A stretch of DNA of 64,000 nt from Nitzschia sp. pyKryTriq1 (GCA_956465555.1 OY101122.1:631001-695000), one strand, 5' to 3'; positions 52,521 to 63,885 are shown, counted from the first letter of the stretch. Notes: generated from the sequence alone by a model not told the origin. Program-made: numbers and translations.

Positions 52521-54151
52521 CTACAAGTAGTCCACTAATTGATGCAGCAGATCTCGTGCTCTCGGCTATCGTACTATATAGCTACTGTAGTACCGGTAGC
52601 AGCTGTCGGAAACAAGGGACAAACCTTTCTTTTCCAAAGCGTGTGTTCTGGCAATAAAATGCGGCAGCTGCTCACGCGGGCAACAGTACCTGGTATTTTA
52701 ATACAGGGATTGGACTTTCCTCTTTCCTGCGTGCTGCTGGGAGAATCGCCGGTTGTGATGCAGTTATCGAGAAGGTTTCCGCTTTGGGTCGCGGTCGTTC
52801 CACAAACGGACTGCGTTCCCGCCGCCCTGTCGTCTCTTCCTCCGTCGTGACGTGATGCGTGCGTGTACTTGCTATCTTGTATCGAAGTCGTGTCAGGCAG
52901 GCGGCTCCACGAACCTCACGAACCTTTCCAAAAATATGCGCATCGTGAAATTACCCAATCAAAATAGGTAAAAGTAAGAAAGCGAACCAAAGTGTTTTAG
53001 ACGTTAAGTTTTCGTAGTGTGACATCGCTGTCTTTGAGATGCTGTGATGCAAAAAGGAGAAGTAGTGGACGTCAGCTCGACTCCGGGTGGTATGGTGGTA
53101 TCGAAGTAGCGATACGGAAGAAGGACGGACACAACCACCACGGACGAACACTGGTACCGGTACCGGAGCAGCGAAAGCCGTTTCAAGCCGCAGCATGCAG
53201 CATAGCAAAAGGAAAAGGGGGAAGATCGACAGCTTTTAGAATTCTCCAGGATTCTGGTGATGAAAATTCAAGGAGTACACGTACCACAAGTACTCGAGCT
53301 CGATTTCTTGTACTAATCAGGTACTAATAGCGGGTGGGCGGATGATTTGATTTGCAACAATGGATCATAGGGTAACAATGAACAAAGCTACATCCTGCAC
53401 GGTATTTTGATACCGGCGGTATGTCGACTTTGAAACTTTTTAGGGAGAATGACGAGCAGCTCTACTCTAGTAACGGACCATTTTGACCCATTCTTTTTTC
53501 ATTTACTTTACTTTTGGTATCTATTAGTCCCTAGTTTTGCGTTTGGTTGCTATCTGACAGCGGCGTAATAAGATAGAACTGTCAAGCTGCCGGATTAGTA
53601 TCAAGCTGATATGATGATGCATCTGACTTCGTCATTTCACGTGTTGGCCTCTCTCTACAACATAATATTGTCACTGTAGTTACTTGATGATATGGATGAC
53701 AGACAAACGGTACAAGAAGTCTTGTACTTTCCAGCCTCACTCATGTGTACATGCTACAATGAACAAAGACGACGACTCACTCCCCTCTCGGGTACCTAGT
53801 AGTAGTACCTACCGGTACGGTACGAGTACCTGGTACTGGTACTGGTACTGTACCGGCACCGCTGCGGTACTGGTACCATGTACCGGTACAGTACAAGTAC
53901 GCTCTGCGCTCTGATTGTCAGTCTGCTCTTCATCCGTATGAACGGGTTTCGAATTTTTTCGAAGATCATCGATCGATCTCATCTCGTCACTCGTCACCAT
54001 TTTCTGACTTCTGACTTCGTCGGACGAGGACCAAGCACATCAAATGTTTCGCACTTCGTCTCTTTTGCGTACCGGTACAGGTAGACAGGGCAAAGTATCC
54101 TTTGTGGATCGATTCATTATCAAGGATCGTCTTGAACAAAGAACGTGAAAA
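52521..54151. other. Long spacer upstream of SYS1
   Basis: This is 1.6 kb without a supported gene. It has TACCGGTA sites at about 52590, 53153-53166 and a dense cluster at 53805-53900. The 53000-53230 part is near the SYS1-side promoter region but shows no conserved frame. Confidence 0.5.
53805..53900. repeat. TACCGGTA/CTGGTACT cluster
   Basis: About 95 bp of alternating CTACCGGTACGG, GGTACTGGTACTGGTACTG and CCATGTACCGG words. It begins about 350 bp upstream of the SYS1 start codon. Confidence 0.8.
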
Positions 54152-54634
54152 ATGCCGCCTCCGGGGGGACGGCGAGCATCCGTGAACAGGAATTCATCCA
54201 AAAACCCGTTCGAACCACGATTTATCTTTTCTCAGATCGTGGCCATGCAATGCTTTCACTACGTCATTCTTGGGTTTCTCTTTCAAGTGAATTATGTGAT
54301 TTTCGGAACATCCATCACATTGGACCGAGTTTTCTCTGACAAATACCTGCGAATTTGGACTTTGGTGGGATGGGCTGATACTTTTGCTGTCCTGTTGGCG
54401 TCGCTGGTGGGCTCCGTGTTGTTGGCGGTCATTGTGGAGAAATCCAAGAAATGCTTGGATTTCAGTGTTACCCTTTTCATGATCCACTTTATTTTGTGTA
54501 CCTTCTACAATGGGCTGCCATCCACCTGGGATTGGTACATCGCTCACATCCTTGGGACAATCCTGATGGTTTTGTTTGGGGAGTATCTATGCTCGCGTCG
54601 GGAACTTGACGACATTCCGTTACTGCAACTTTGA
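54152..54634 (+). CDS. SYS1: SYS1-like Golgi membrane protein
   Basis: This is a 160-residue single-exon gene. There are four hydrophobic segments (about 26-50, 70-92, 100-118 and 125-143) and family blocks FSQIVAMQCFHYV, KCLDFSVTLFMIHFILCTFY and GEYLCSRRELDDIPL, which match yeast and human SYS1 closely (LSQIVALQ..., QCLDFTVTVHFFHLL..., GEYLCMRTELKEIPL). SYS1 recruits the Arl3/ARFRP1 GTPase to the trans-Golgi, so this is a vesicle-traffic component. Confidence 0.93.
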   Translation: MPPPGGRRASVNRNSSKNPFEPRFIFSQIVAMQCFHYVILGFLFQVNYVIFGTSITLDRVFSDKYLRIWTLVGWADTFAVLLASLVGSVLLAVIVEKSKKCLDFSVTLFMIHFILCTFYNGLPSTWDWYIAHILGTILMVLFGEYLCSRRELDDIPLLQL

Positions 54635-55118
54635 AAGTGGAAATAAATTTCTTGTTCCTTTTTCTCTTCGCTTCTTTTTGAGTGTGTGGGCGAGGAGTTG
54701 TCACCTATTTTCGCGGGGAATCATCATCAGTCTGGGAGAGTATGTTCCAAAGCACAGCATGCCGAGGTCTGCCTGTCTCTATTCCAATGAAGAGACTCTC
54801 AACCTGCGGCGGAAACTGCTTGATCGGGTTTTTTGACGGACTGATGGCGTCTCCAATGCGATGCACTCCACTCAGCGCTATCTCTTTTGTCTTAGCTCAT
54901 CGGAAATCGATCGTCGAAAACCAGGGCCTGGTATCGTTTTACTAACTTCGATGTTTATTGATTGATTGAGCGGAGCTTCAACTCTAGAATACAGATACCA
55001 CCAAGGATAGTTTGTATATTTAGTATCCTCCCAAGACTTAATATTAGTGATATGACGGCACAAATAATAACGGCAATAACCTAAACTTCAGAGCCCGGTC
55101 AAGAATGGACTCTCTGGT
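54635..55118. other. Convergent 3' spacer
   Basis: These are the 3' flanks of SYS1 and the zinc-knuckle gene. No gene is recognised. Confidence 0.5.
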
Positions 55119-55589
55119 CTATTCGCCAGGAGTGACCCTGGGGTTGGGGCAGTCTTTGGCAATATGGCCATCTTGTCCACAGTTGTAACAAGCCTTGTTG
55201 CCCGCAGGCTTAGTGCAGTCGGCAGAAATGTGACCCATCTTGCCGCAGTTGAAGCAACGCCGAAACTGCGCACGGGCTTTGTTGATTACCTGCCTGGCAT
55301 CACCTTCAAGACGAGGGTTGGCGCAGTCCCTCGCAATGTGACCCCCCTGAACAGAACAGCAGTCCAATTGAATTCCAAGAATAATGCAAAGTGTTAATTA
55401 GGTTCCAAAGATCAGATTAAATTATACACCGCTCCGTCGATTGGTAGTGCGCAGGCTTACCTTTCCACAATTGTAGCAGGTCTTCTCTCCACCCCCGCCT
55501 CCTCGGCGTCTACGTTGGCCTGAGCCTGCGGCGGCGGCGGCAGCAGCTGGTGGTGCGGCATCTGCTGGTTTAGCTTCGGCTTCAGACAT
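55119..55589 (-). CDS. CCHC zinc-knuckle nucleic-acid-binding protein (CNBP/Gis2-like)
   Basis: There are two exons, 55589-55461 and 55346-55119. The intron 55347-55460 is AAG/GTAAGC...TTCAG in phase 0, and the product is 118 residues. There are three CCHC knuckles: CYNCGK/GGHIARDC (split by the intron), CFNCGKMGHISADC and CYNCGQDGHIAKDC. An Ala-rich N terminus runs into an RRRRGGGG RGG-like box, as in CNBP and Gis2. It is probably an RNA- or single-strand-binding regulator. The unusual part is the very short N-terminal region and only three knuckles (CNBP has seven). Confidence 0.9.
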
Positions 55590-56283
55590 GATGATAAATG
55601 GATGTAACTATAGTAGTACAGTAGGAGGATGAAGCAACGCAAAAGCACATGTGAGATGAGTTGGGTGTTGATATTCCGCCGCACCGGACACCGATCCTAC
55701 GATGGTTCTGCGTTGTTAAACTGGCGGTTACCATGATTCCTCTCGTCTATCGTTACTTTCTGTCTTACCTGTGTTTTACTAGAATGAAAGTAAGCGCTCG
55801 TTCCAAACAACAAGGGTTGTTGTACCGTATGACTATTCCTTGAATTCCTTGGCTCCACTAGCTGCGGCGCAGCTCGTACCGGTACCGGTACTTGTCCTTG
55901 TACCGTAGTGGCTGGCCGAGACATGTCGCCCAATAAAACGCCGGCTGCCTGCTTCCGGTGCCGAACTTTTAGAGCGATCGAGCGAGATGACCATCATGAA
56001 AAAAGATATGTATCGCTCTTTTCTTCGCGATTTATCCCGAGATTTTGATTGATTGGTCGGTATCACGTCTGTACGCGATCCGCAAAGAGTTCGTCCTTCC
56101 GCCTTCCGCGCCTTATTTTGCGCGAGCCAAGGTCGTCCGCAGCCCCTCCGCAGCCATTCACATCACGTCCAAATTCTCAATTTGTTCTCTGGCAGTGGCA
56201 ACCTGCAACAAGTGGTTCGAGATATCATTTGGTACTCGTCGATCCTCCACTTATTTTAAAGCAAAGAAGAAGAATCAGCGACG
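55590..56283. other. Divergent spacer
   Basis: This lies between the zinc-knuckle gene and the REXO gene. It has one TACCGGTACCGGTAC run (about 55877-55891). Nothing else is seen. Confidence 0.5.
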
Positions 56284-58002
56284 ATGACTGCTACAAAAAA
56301 GTACAAGTTATTCAAGGCAGGAGACGCACCACCCGGCGGCAACAAGCCTGTATGCGCATTCTTCACTGCGCCCGATGGCTGCCGCAACGGTGACAAATGT
56401 TCTTTTCTGCACGGAGCCCCGCAGCGGTCGACCGCAGAGGTCTCGGAGACAGCGAGTGTGATCAGTTCGGAGGAGAGCGACGCCGAAGAGTCGCCACCAA
56501 GGACGAAATTGATCAAGAAGGAAGACAAGGATACGGACGAGGATCCGTTTGGCGCCAGTCCCCCCGCTCCGAGACCAACGGCCACGCCCACGGCCACACC
56601 CACACCCACACCCACGACGCCCGCAGAACAACTTTCCAAGGGCAAAAAGAGGAAAGCCAGATCCAATAGCAAGGCCGGGGACGATCTCTTCGCTAACCCG
56701 AGGGAAAAAATCAGCTCGCCTCCAGCACATAAAAAGCCCAAGTCATCCGAAAAGCCGAAACCGCCCGCCCAGACAAAAATCCAAACGAAGAAGGAAACAT
56801 CGTCATCCGTCCCAGACTTCCGCAGTCTCATATCGAAACTTCCCGTGGCTTCCTTTTCGATCGAAGGCGTCACTGATGGCAATGCGAAAGTAGCGACTAT
56901 AAAAAATGATACAAAGAAGGAAAAACCACAGCATGCTGAATCCCTCTCCACTATCAAGCCTGAACAAATTTTGCCAACTTCGACTGAAGCTGGCCGAAAA
57001 TGGGTCAAGGCAGTCAAGAGCAGCAGAAGCCACGAACGATACGCCGGTTCCTTCGACTTTGTCAAGTATCAAGAAGCCAATCAAGTAGGCGGTATTACAT
57101 CGGAGTGGATCAAGGCGAAGCCATTCGGTGCTTGGTGCGCATCAAATCCCCAAGTAATTGCCATTGACTGCGAGATGTGCGAGACTCAAGACCCGCTCTC
57201 TGGGGCTAAGAATCCTAAAGCCTTGTGTCGTCTGAGTGTGGTCAATGCAGAAAACCCAGAAGAAGTCTTGTTGGATACTCTGGTGAAGCCTTCTTGGCCC
57301 GTCACAGATTATCGCACACGGATTAATGGAATTGCCAAGGAAGATCTGGACAGTGTCGAGTTCACACTTCGCCATGCGCAAGCTTTCATGATGGCACTCT
57401 GTAGCGAGGAGACGGTCATTGTTGGACATGCTGTCCAAAACGACCTTGCGGCCCTTTTCATGGAGCATTACTGCGTAGCAGACTCGTCATTCCTCTTCTT
57501 TGCGAAGGACTCTACCACCTCGTCTGTCAGTCTGAAGGATCTCGTGGCGTCCATCTTCAAGAAGGAGATGCCTGATACGCACGATAGTGTCAACGATGCA
57601 CGAAAGGCACTGGAATGTGCTCTGCACTGGGTCGAAAATGATGGAAATGTGGATACGGTCGAGCGTACGGCCAAACACAAAGGAAATCAACTCTTCATCC
57701 ACCGCATCCCAAAGCAGTGCAAGTCTCATCATTTGACAAGTATGTTCGTCAAGCACACATCCGTCGAACCATTGAGCGTAGATGACATTGAATTTTCAGG
57801 AGACACAGGGAAAACTCATGTTACATTCCTCTCAACACGACATGCTAGTCTTGCTTTTGACACTCTTGAAGGTACTGCCGAACCTGACAAATCGGGACGC
57901 CTTCAGAAGAAAGTATACTTGAGAAATGGAGACTACGTGAGAGTGAGGAAGATGACACACAATCACCGCGGTGGGACCCCAAACAAGACTCCAACAAAGT
58001 GA
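56284..58002 (+). CDS. CCCH-finger RNA exonuclease (REXO1-like, DEDDh)
   Basis: This is a 572-residue single-exon gene. A CCCH zinc finger occupies about residues 20-40 (VCAFFTAPDGCRNGDKCSFL continuing HG). A low-complexity Thr/Pro region (about 95-118, encoded by an ACACCC-type repeat) and basic KKRKARS signals follow. The exonuclease domain (about 288-450) shows the DEDDh set: AIDCEMCE, GHAVQNDLAAL and HDSVNDARKAL. The C terminus has an RRM-like or unassigned ~110 residues. REXO-type enzymes trim 3' ends of small structured RNAs in the nucleus; the CCCH finger at the N terminus is common in stramenopile members. The start ATG follows directly after a short leader. Confidence 0.92.
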   Translation: MTATKKYKLFKAGDAPPGGNKPVCAFFTAPDGCRNGDKCSFLHGAPQRSTAEVSETASVISSEESDAEESPPRTKLIKKEDKDTDEDPFGASPPAPRPTATPTATPTPTPTTPAEQLSKGKKRKARSNSKAGDDLFANPREKISSPPAHKKPKSSEKPKPPAQTKIQTKKETSSSVPDFRSLISKLPVASFSIEGVTDGNAKVATIKNDTKKEKPQHAESLSTIKPEQILPTSTEAGRKWVKAVKSSRSHERYAGSFDFVKYQEANQVGGITSEWIKAKPFGAWCASNPQVIAIDCEMCETQDPLSGAKNPKALCRLSVVNAENPEEVLLDTLVKPSWPVTDYRTRINGIAKEDLDSVEFTLRHAQAFMMALCSEETVIVGHAVQNDLAALFMEHYCVADSSFLFFAKDSTTSSVSLKDLVASIFKKEMPDTHDSVNDARKALECALHWVENDGNVDTVERTAKHKGNQLFIHRIPKQCKSHHLTSMFVKHTSVEPLSVDDIEFSGDTGKTHVTFLSTRHASLAFDTLEGTAEPDKSGRLQKKVYLRNGDYVRVRKMTHNHRGGTPNKTPTK

Positions 58003-58165
58003 TTGTCTTCTCCATCAAGAATCAATATATCTGTCGCACATCGCGCAGTGTCACTCGAACCCTCTACCCTAAAATCGCTCCAGCAAATGATTTTGAGTTG
58101 TTAAGACGTTAATAAACCTGATACTATTATGACAATAAAATGTTCAACCATAAAATACGGGGGAA

Positions 58166-60336
58166 CTACGACAACTCAGATGGTGATGTACTGGAGTTTT
58201 TCGCCTCCATCTCGTAAAGACCCGCCATGATGCTGACACCCTTCCACTTTTCTGCTTGAACAAGCTTTTCGAGAGTACTCTTTTTGTTCATGATGGAGTT
58301 CCAGCTATCTTCACTTCGACTTGTGCTGATTGGCTGTGGTCTTGACAGTGGAACGAGAGCACGAGAAGTCAGATGGCAGGAAGTCTCGTCTCCACTGATT
58401 TTGATTTCCCTGATCTTGTCAGCATAGAAAGCCACGAGTGCCCAGTCACCTCGATTCATTGCATGATCCATTTCTTCGATCAACGTCTTGAAGGCTTCCG
58501 TACCTCCACTAGGGCTCGGGAGCTCGGTGCTGCTTGTGTTTGATGGTATTGATACGACGATACTATTTTGTTCGACAATGTGTCTGGACTGGAATGCTCC
58601 ATTGTTCTCGACTTCCGAAGAAATTCGAAGGACTTGGTCCCAGTCACCAGCATCCACCGCTTGATCCATGCTATTTTTGAGTTGTAGCAATGGAATGTCA
58701 CCATTGGAGGGTACATGTCGAGACTCGATGTCCTCGTTTGTGGTATCAGAGGTTGTCTCATTCATGAACGGACCAAGAGCCGACTGATCATTCTGATAGG
58801 CAGAGTCTCGCGATGAAGCCTCAAGTGCCGCGTTGCTGGCCCTTCTTCCTGTAATTCGACCAAAAAGACTTCCTCCAGATGGCCGACTCTGTTTCTGATA
58901 CCCGCTCTCTCCGGCATACAGGGCAGCCGTGACGGCCACGCCAGTCCAGTCTCGATTGGAAATTAATTCATCAAGAGTTTTTGCGCGGTCATGATCTTCT
59001 TCTCGTAAATTGGCTCGCTTCTCCAGACGATCAATACTCAATTCTCCATTCACGTTTTGACGTCCAGCACTCGACAAGGTGCTGAGATCTTCTTGTTCTG
59101 CGAGCTGAGACGCAAGCTTATAGACGCTGTCCCAATTTCCCTTGTCTACGGCCTCTTCAATCTGATCTACGGAAATAGGTTTTGGAGAAAACATGAATCC
59201 ACGACCAAAAGTGCTGCGAGACGCAGACGATGCATCGCTTGGCATTTTCAGGGCGATATCAGCCGCAGTGGCAGATACATCATACTGCGGGAGTGATTCC
59301 TTGACCTTCTTAACAACGAGAGCATGAGGGTGGGGGCTAGGTGCTTCGGGGTCACTATCATCTGACGTGCTTGCATTATCACCTTCGGGTTGCTGCAAAC
59401 TCTTAACAGGAAGACGTGTTGCCTGGTACTTGCGGTAGGCCACGAAAAGAAGAAGTAGCAGACAAGCGGCCGCGACGACAGCAATTCCAATAATGGGACC
59501 ATTATTGGAGGGCTGGTTGGTGTTCTTGGTTTTGGGACCGGTGCTTGGGGCTGTAGGATCACTATCCACCGCTGTGAGATCCAAGATTTCCTCAGAATTA
59601 TTCTCGGGCTTTTGTACGGGCTCTCCAGTTGCACTGCCCGAATCCTGGTTCAACGGTAGACTGACAGATCCATCGCCCCTGGGCGGACGACCTAGCGAGG
59701 AAGTGTCAACAACAGGCGTTGTAGACGAGGGTTCATCCATCGGTGTTGCAGCCGCTGCAGATGCTTCTGTTGCTGAGAACAAAAAAATTAGCTTTGTGGC
59801 AGGTGGAAACCCGGAAATAATCGCAGCCATAGGATTCACTTACCAAACGCGTAGTCGAGCAATTCAAGGCAGAGATCTCCCATTCGCATCTGTACTGTCG
59901 CCGCAGTCTCGGAAGAAACAATGTACCCAACCGCCATACTGTTCATAGAATTCAAGTTAGCCACACATTGCACGTTGTCTGGCATTTTTTCGCACACTGC
60001 CTCAAAAAACAGAGACTGGATTTCCGACGGTAGATCCCCAAAGCTGGTGTCTGGACAGCCGTTGAGCGAGTACGCGTTACAAAGTCCACTGTAGGCTGTG
60101 GCGAACTCATTCTGGGAGATCAAGCCATCTCCGATAATAGTTTCACCGAGAAGAATGTCTTCACAGTCGCTGAAGTATTGAAGCTCTGTCTCCGTATAAT
60201 CTTCCAACTGTCTAGCCTCTCCGGACTGCTGGCTTCGAAGACCATTTCCGCCTGTCATTGTAGATGATTTTCCAAAAGACGTCTGAAGGAACGGGATCAA
60301 AAAAGCAATAGTATGAATATGAGACCAAGGAACCAT
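58166..60336 (-). CDS. Single-pass membrane protein with five Trp-containing repeats
   Basis: There are two exons, 60336-59844 and 59772-58166. The intron 59773-59843 is GTAAGT...TTCTCAG in phase 1, and the product is 699 residues; a start at 60360 would add 8. A signal peptide covers about residues 1-22. A ~140-residue Cys-containing ectodomain and a Ser/Thr/Pro stalk precede one transmembrane helix (GPIIGIAVVAAACLLLLLFV) and a basic stop-transfer. The cytoplasmic part has five short repeats of the type (L/M)xxxVdxgdWdxVxxxAxxxE: VDKGNWDSVYKLA, ISNRDWTGVAVTA, VDAGDWDQVLRIS, MNRGDWALVAFYA and VQAEKWKGVSIMA. The family is not recognised; it looks like a diatom-specific receptor- or adhesion-type protein. 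Confidence 0.82.
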
Positions 60337-61931
60337 TGTGCTGCAAAGAGTGATTGCCAACTTTTGGGTCTGGTTTTGTGTTTATCTGAATTGTTGCTCA
60401 AAGCCGGACATGAATTAAATGAATGAATGAATCTTGTCGGAAAATCTATGCTCATAATTTGTCGCCGTAGATGTAGAGCGTGTGGTTCTTGTGGGCCGTT
60501 AATCACCAAGATTACTTAGCGAAATGAACATATTCATAACCATATATGAGGTGCTGAAGAAGGACAAAAAATATCCCTGAATTTATTCTTTTTGTCGTGA
60601 TCTTACTAAATAAGACACGTCACGACGAGATTTTTTCAGTGATTCCCGTAGGGAATATTGATGATTCGTGGTGAGTGGGTTGTCGACAAAAATGGATTCT
60701 CCCAAATCTCGTAGTTTAAAAAATAGAGGAGAGGGCGCACGATTGAGTTCGTTCTTGGGTCTTGGACTAAGTCTGCGGGAGAGCGGTAAGTGGTGGTGGT
60801 ACTTGTAGTACCAGGTACGGTACCTGGTACAGTAATAACGGGTGTAGTACAGGTAGTACATCCGAAGGAAGTACAAGTACACAGTACCAGGTACAGTACG
60901 GGTAGTACTACAGGTACAGATTTAGTAGACCTGCAGAGCTACTACTAGCAGAGAGGGACAGCGGGCGTGTGGTACTACTGATAGGTCCCTACTCCGAGGA
61001 ATAGATAAGCGTACTCTAGAGTAGTAGCTCTTGTATTCTGCTAATCTCTACGTATGCAAAGCATGCGAATCAACGCACGGTGCTTCTAAATTAGCCACCA
61101 ATAAATGATGACAGTCCGGGCTCCTCAAGCGCAAGAAGGGAACCATAGAAGATCGTAACATGTTAGCGGTGATTTCTTCAAATAATTAATGCAGCATGAA
61201 GAACAAGCATGATCGTCACTCGTCACAGTTTAGTATCATCTGATTGATCTGATATCTTGCCAGAGGGATCCAACTCTGTCGAGTCATCTGGGTGGCAAAG
61301 GCCACAAATTGTCTGCTTTTCTTGTCATGGCTAACAACTAACAGATTCTTCCAAGCATGACGCGTCTACTCTCTCTCTCTCTCTCTCTCTCTAGTAGTAG
61401 TACCGGTAGAGAGAGATAGTCTACTACATCATGTACTCCGTACCGGTACGAGTACCAGTCTTGTACCAGGTACCGGTAGTAGTACCAGGTATGCACCTCA
61501 GAGAGGTGGTGTGTCGTCGTTCGCGTGGTCGTCTCGTCCCTGCCTGAAGGGAGGACGATCTGGGCGGCCAGTAGCGGCCAGCGTAGCCCGAAGCGCGCCC
61601 CGCGCGGAGGGAGATGAGCGATGAGGTGGCTCGCGCGAGAGATAGAGCGAGACTTCCGCCGCTCATTTTACGATTACCGGTATGTCATGCTTCCCGCCGT
61701 CCAATAGTCTGCGGTACTTGTACCGTCTACAGTACCAGTACCTGGTACCAGGTACCGCTACCGATCCTGGGTAATTACCCAACGATGTTCGATGATCGAG
61801 ACAGTTATTTTTTATTGAGATCGATTGGTTTCTCGGGTTTTATTGGATAGCAACTCTCATCGCAGCACAGTTGACTCGGATCCGATTCTAAAGACAGAGC
61901 GAGGGAGAGAGGAAATAATTATTATTTCACA
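60337..61931. other. Spacer with TACCGGTA clusters and simple repeats
   Basis: No gene is supported. It contains GTACC/TACCGGTA clusters (60795-60925, 61395-61500, 61670-61765) and a (TC)n run at 61369-61394. Confidence 0.6.
61369..61394. repeat. (TC)n microsatellite
   Basis: About 12 TC dinucleotides run into TAGTAGTAGTACCGGTAGAG, i.e. directly into a TACCGGTA site. Confidence 0.85.
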
Positions 61932-62231
61932 ATGGGATCGAGATTATTGGGTGTTCGTACATTGACAAGGCTGTGCAATTTTTCCTATCGCCCATCTCCC
62001 CTGGGCAAAAGGACCCTAGCTTCGATGGCAGGACTCTGTCCCCCAGCCTGCATTGGATTTTGTGCAGACAGAACTGATACAGGCTACACGAGCAACAGCT
62101 GTTCTTTTGGCGCTAATTTCGGAACAACTTTCGATTATACCGAGTCAGAATCAAGTGTGGAAAACTCTACGAGAAATGCAGATATTATCGGTTTGGGTTT
62201 GATATTGGACGATGGCGACGATGGAGGGTGA
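61932..62231 (+). CDS. Possible small protein, unrecognised
   Basis: The 99-codon frame starts at ATG 61932. The first ~30 residues are Arg/Leu/Ser-rich (MGSRLLGVRTLTRL...) and could be a mitochondrial-type presequence. A Cys-rich patch (CPPACIGFCADRTD) and an acidic end (DDGDDGG) follow. No homology is recognised and no intron signals are needed. It may be a real short gene or chance. Confidence 0.35.
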   Translation: MGSRLLGVRTLTRLCNFSYRPSPLGKRTLASMAGLCPPACIGFCADRTDTGYTSNSCSFGANFGTTFDYTESESSVENSTRNADIIGLGLILDDGDDGG

Positions 62232-62704
62232 CTAGAACATAGGAGTAAAGACTTATAATAGCGAATGTAACACCTCAATATATGTTTTAGACAGATGTTT
62301 TGAATCGTCTCTGAAATCCAGTGAAATTTCCTACCTACAAATAATGAACACAAGCAAGATGAGAAACGTGGTATTCGTCATAATGTAGAAGTCGTATATG
62401 ACTCATTTGTAGCTGGTAAACAGCTTGCCCTCAGAAGGAAGTCAGCAGTGAAGTTTTCAACATGCTGAAGATTAATGATAATTGAATTGTAGATAATGCT
62501 AGTATCCTCATTGGACTCAGACAACGAACGACCTGAAAGATGCAAACATTGGGGCTCACCTGGAAGTTTCCACCATTCGGCCTTGGACGGCCGGTCATCT
62601 GAAAATACGGTACCACATGGGGAAGGAATAAGACAATAAGAAATTAACTGAGAGTCCAGTGAGAGCAGTCAGAACGGTGGGCACGCGACAAGCACAATCG
62701 CAAC
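62232..62704. other. Spacer
   Basis: No gene is recognised. Confidence 0.4.
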
Positions 62705-62932
62705 CTACGTTCCGTCATCGTCCTCTTCAAATGTCAAATCTCCAAAGACAAAAGGATCGATATCTGCTGGTGATGATAGCATATCAATTTTTGTTGAAAG
62801 GGCTTTGAGGCCGGTTCTAGAATTCCATCGCGCAGCCTTTGTTTCGAGCCTTCGGCATTCTCTGTTGACAGCAGTAGGGACTCGTCGCCCCAGGAAGTTT
62901 CGCCCCGTCGCAAGGAATCGAGCTGTTCTCAT
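62705..62932 (-). CDS. Possible 3' exon of an unrecognised gene
   Basis: The frame stays open upstream of its first Met to an acceptor-like CTTACAG at about 63000, adding RRRLYRYIETNNLLLEEVDM. Coding-looking composition (Arg/Leu-rich, ending PFVFGDLTFEEDDDGT) continues to the stop. A first exon could not be identified with confidence. The LYR tripeptide is suggestive of, but not sufficient for, an LYR-family mitochondrial protein. Confidence 0.35.
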   Translation of the reverse strand: MRTARFLATGRNFLGRRVPTAVNRECRRLETKAARWNSRTGLKALSTKIDMLSSPADIDPFVFGDLTFEEDDDGT

Positions 62933-63394
62933 ATCGACTTCTTCTAGGAGAAGATTGTTCGTTTCAATGTAACGGTAGAGTCGTCTCCGAGAAGAGCTGT
63001 AAGTTCACACAAAGCAAAAGGTACGGTATGAGTACTGAACGTAGTTTGAATGCATCGTCATTCTTCTCGTCGTTCGTCGTTCGTCGTTCGTAGTCCGCAC
63101 TCCGCGCTCTACAGTACTCTCTCATCATCGCAACACGCTACACCACACAACAAGATCCACAAAAAATACTAGCAAAAGGCGGGGCGAATGAATTCTACTG
63201 TTACGACGTACGTCCTACTACCGGTAGAATTGAGCGAACGCGCAGCAGCATTCCACGTGCCACAGGAAAAGGCCGTTCTCAACCTCTTTGCAGCGTAATC
63301 AATTCGGTTTATTCAGACCCAATGACCAAAGCACAGCTGAGCATGAGAGGAGTTGAAGTGCACCACCAATTGCAGTATAGCTTGATTTTGGCGG
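62933..63394. other. Spacer with repeat start
   Basis: It contains CGTCGTTCGTCGTTCGTCGT-type repeats (about 63068-63090), one TACCGGTA site (63221) and the first copy of the 29-bp direct repeat (63279-63307). Confidence 0.5.
63279..63307 (+). repeat. 29-bp direct repeat, copy 1
   Basis: TCAACCTCTTTGCAGCGTAA followed by TCAATTCGG is identical at 63279-63307 and at 63972-64000, in the same orientation, 693 bp apart. Confidence 0.9.
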
Positions 63395-63679
63395 TCAAGC
63401 GCGTTGGTGGGTGTCAGCGGCAGTAATTGTCGGGCATAAAAGTCTTCGGACATGCACCCTGGCATCAGAGTCGATGCAGGAAAGGAAGGATTGCTGTTCT
63501 AATGAAACGTGCAAGCAATCTGGATCTTTTTCGAAAGAGTCAAAGTTGTTGAAATTGGAACAAACGTCATGAGCTAGTTGGCTGGACGCCGGGATGCAAG
63601 CAATAGGAGAATTGTGGGCAGGTTCTTCTACAGCAGGGTTGGTGCTTGAAGGCTCGGTGCTTGAAGGCTTGGTCGTCAT
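63395..63679 (-). CDS. Possible small Ser/Thr-rich protein
   Basis: The 94-codon frame begins MTTKPSSTEPSSTNPAVEEP, with two near-repeated KPSSTEPSSTNP units, and ends with a Cys-containing stretch. It lies between the two copies of the 29-bp direct repeat. No family is recognised. Confidence 0.35.
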   Translation of the reverse strand: MTTKPSSTEPSSTNPAVEEPAHNSPIACIPASSQLAHDVCSNFNNFDSFEKDPDCLHVSLEQQSFLSCIDSDARVHVRRLLCPTITAADTHQRA

Positions 63680-63707
63680 GTTAGGCTCTGTTATGTTCTT
63701 GCTAAGC

Positions 63708-63739
63708 GTGGTGTGTGTGTGTGTGTGTGTGTGTGTGTG
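63708..63739. repeat. (GT)n microsatellite
   Basis: About 14 uninterrupted GT dinucleotides just upstream of the minus-strand small reading frame. Confidence 0.9.
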
Positions 63740-63885
63740 ATAACAAACGTGTGAGAATAAAACCGCAACTAGTATTGGCTAGAGGATGTGTTTTGTTGGA
63801 AGAGGGGGGAAGAGATTCTGACTGTCGTGGATGGTTGGCTTTCAATAGTCCTGTCGGAAGCGACACATAGTTTTGGCGGGAGAGA

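Noticed and set aside
53805-53900. Regularly spaced palindromic repeats resembling a CRISPR array
   Set aside because: No constant repeat/unique spacer alternation; the words overlap and vary in spacing, and the organism is eukaryotic.
56256-57065. 269-codon antisense frame over the exonuclease gene
   Set aside because: The forward frame encodes the recognisable CCCH/DEDDh protein; the antisense frame is a codon-bias shadow.
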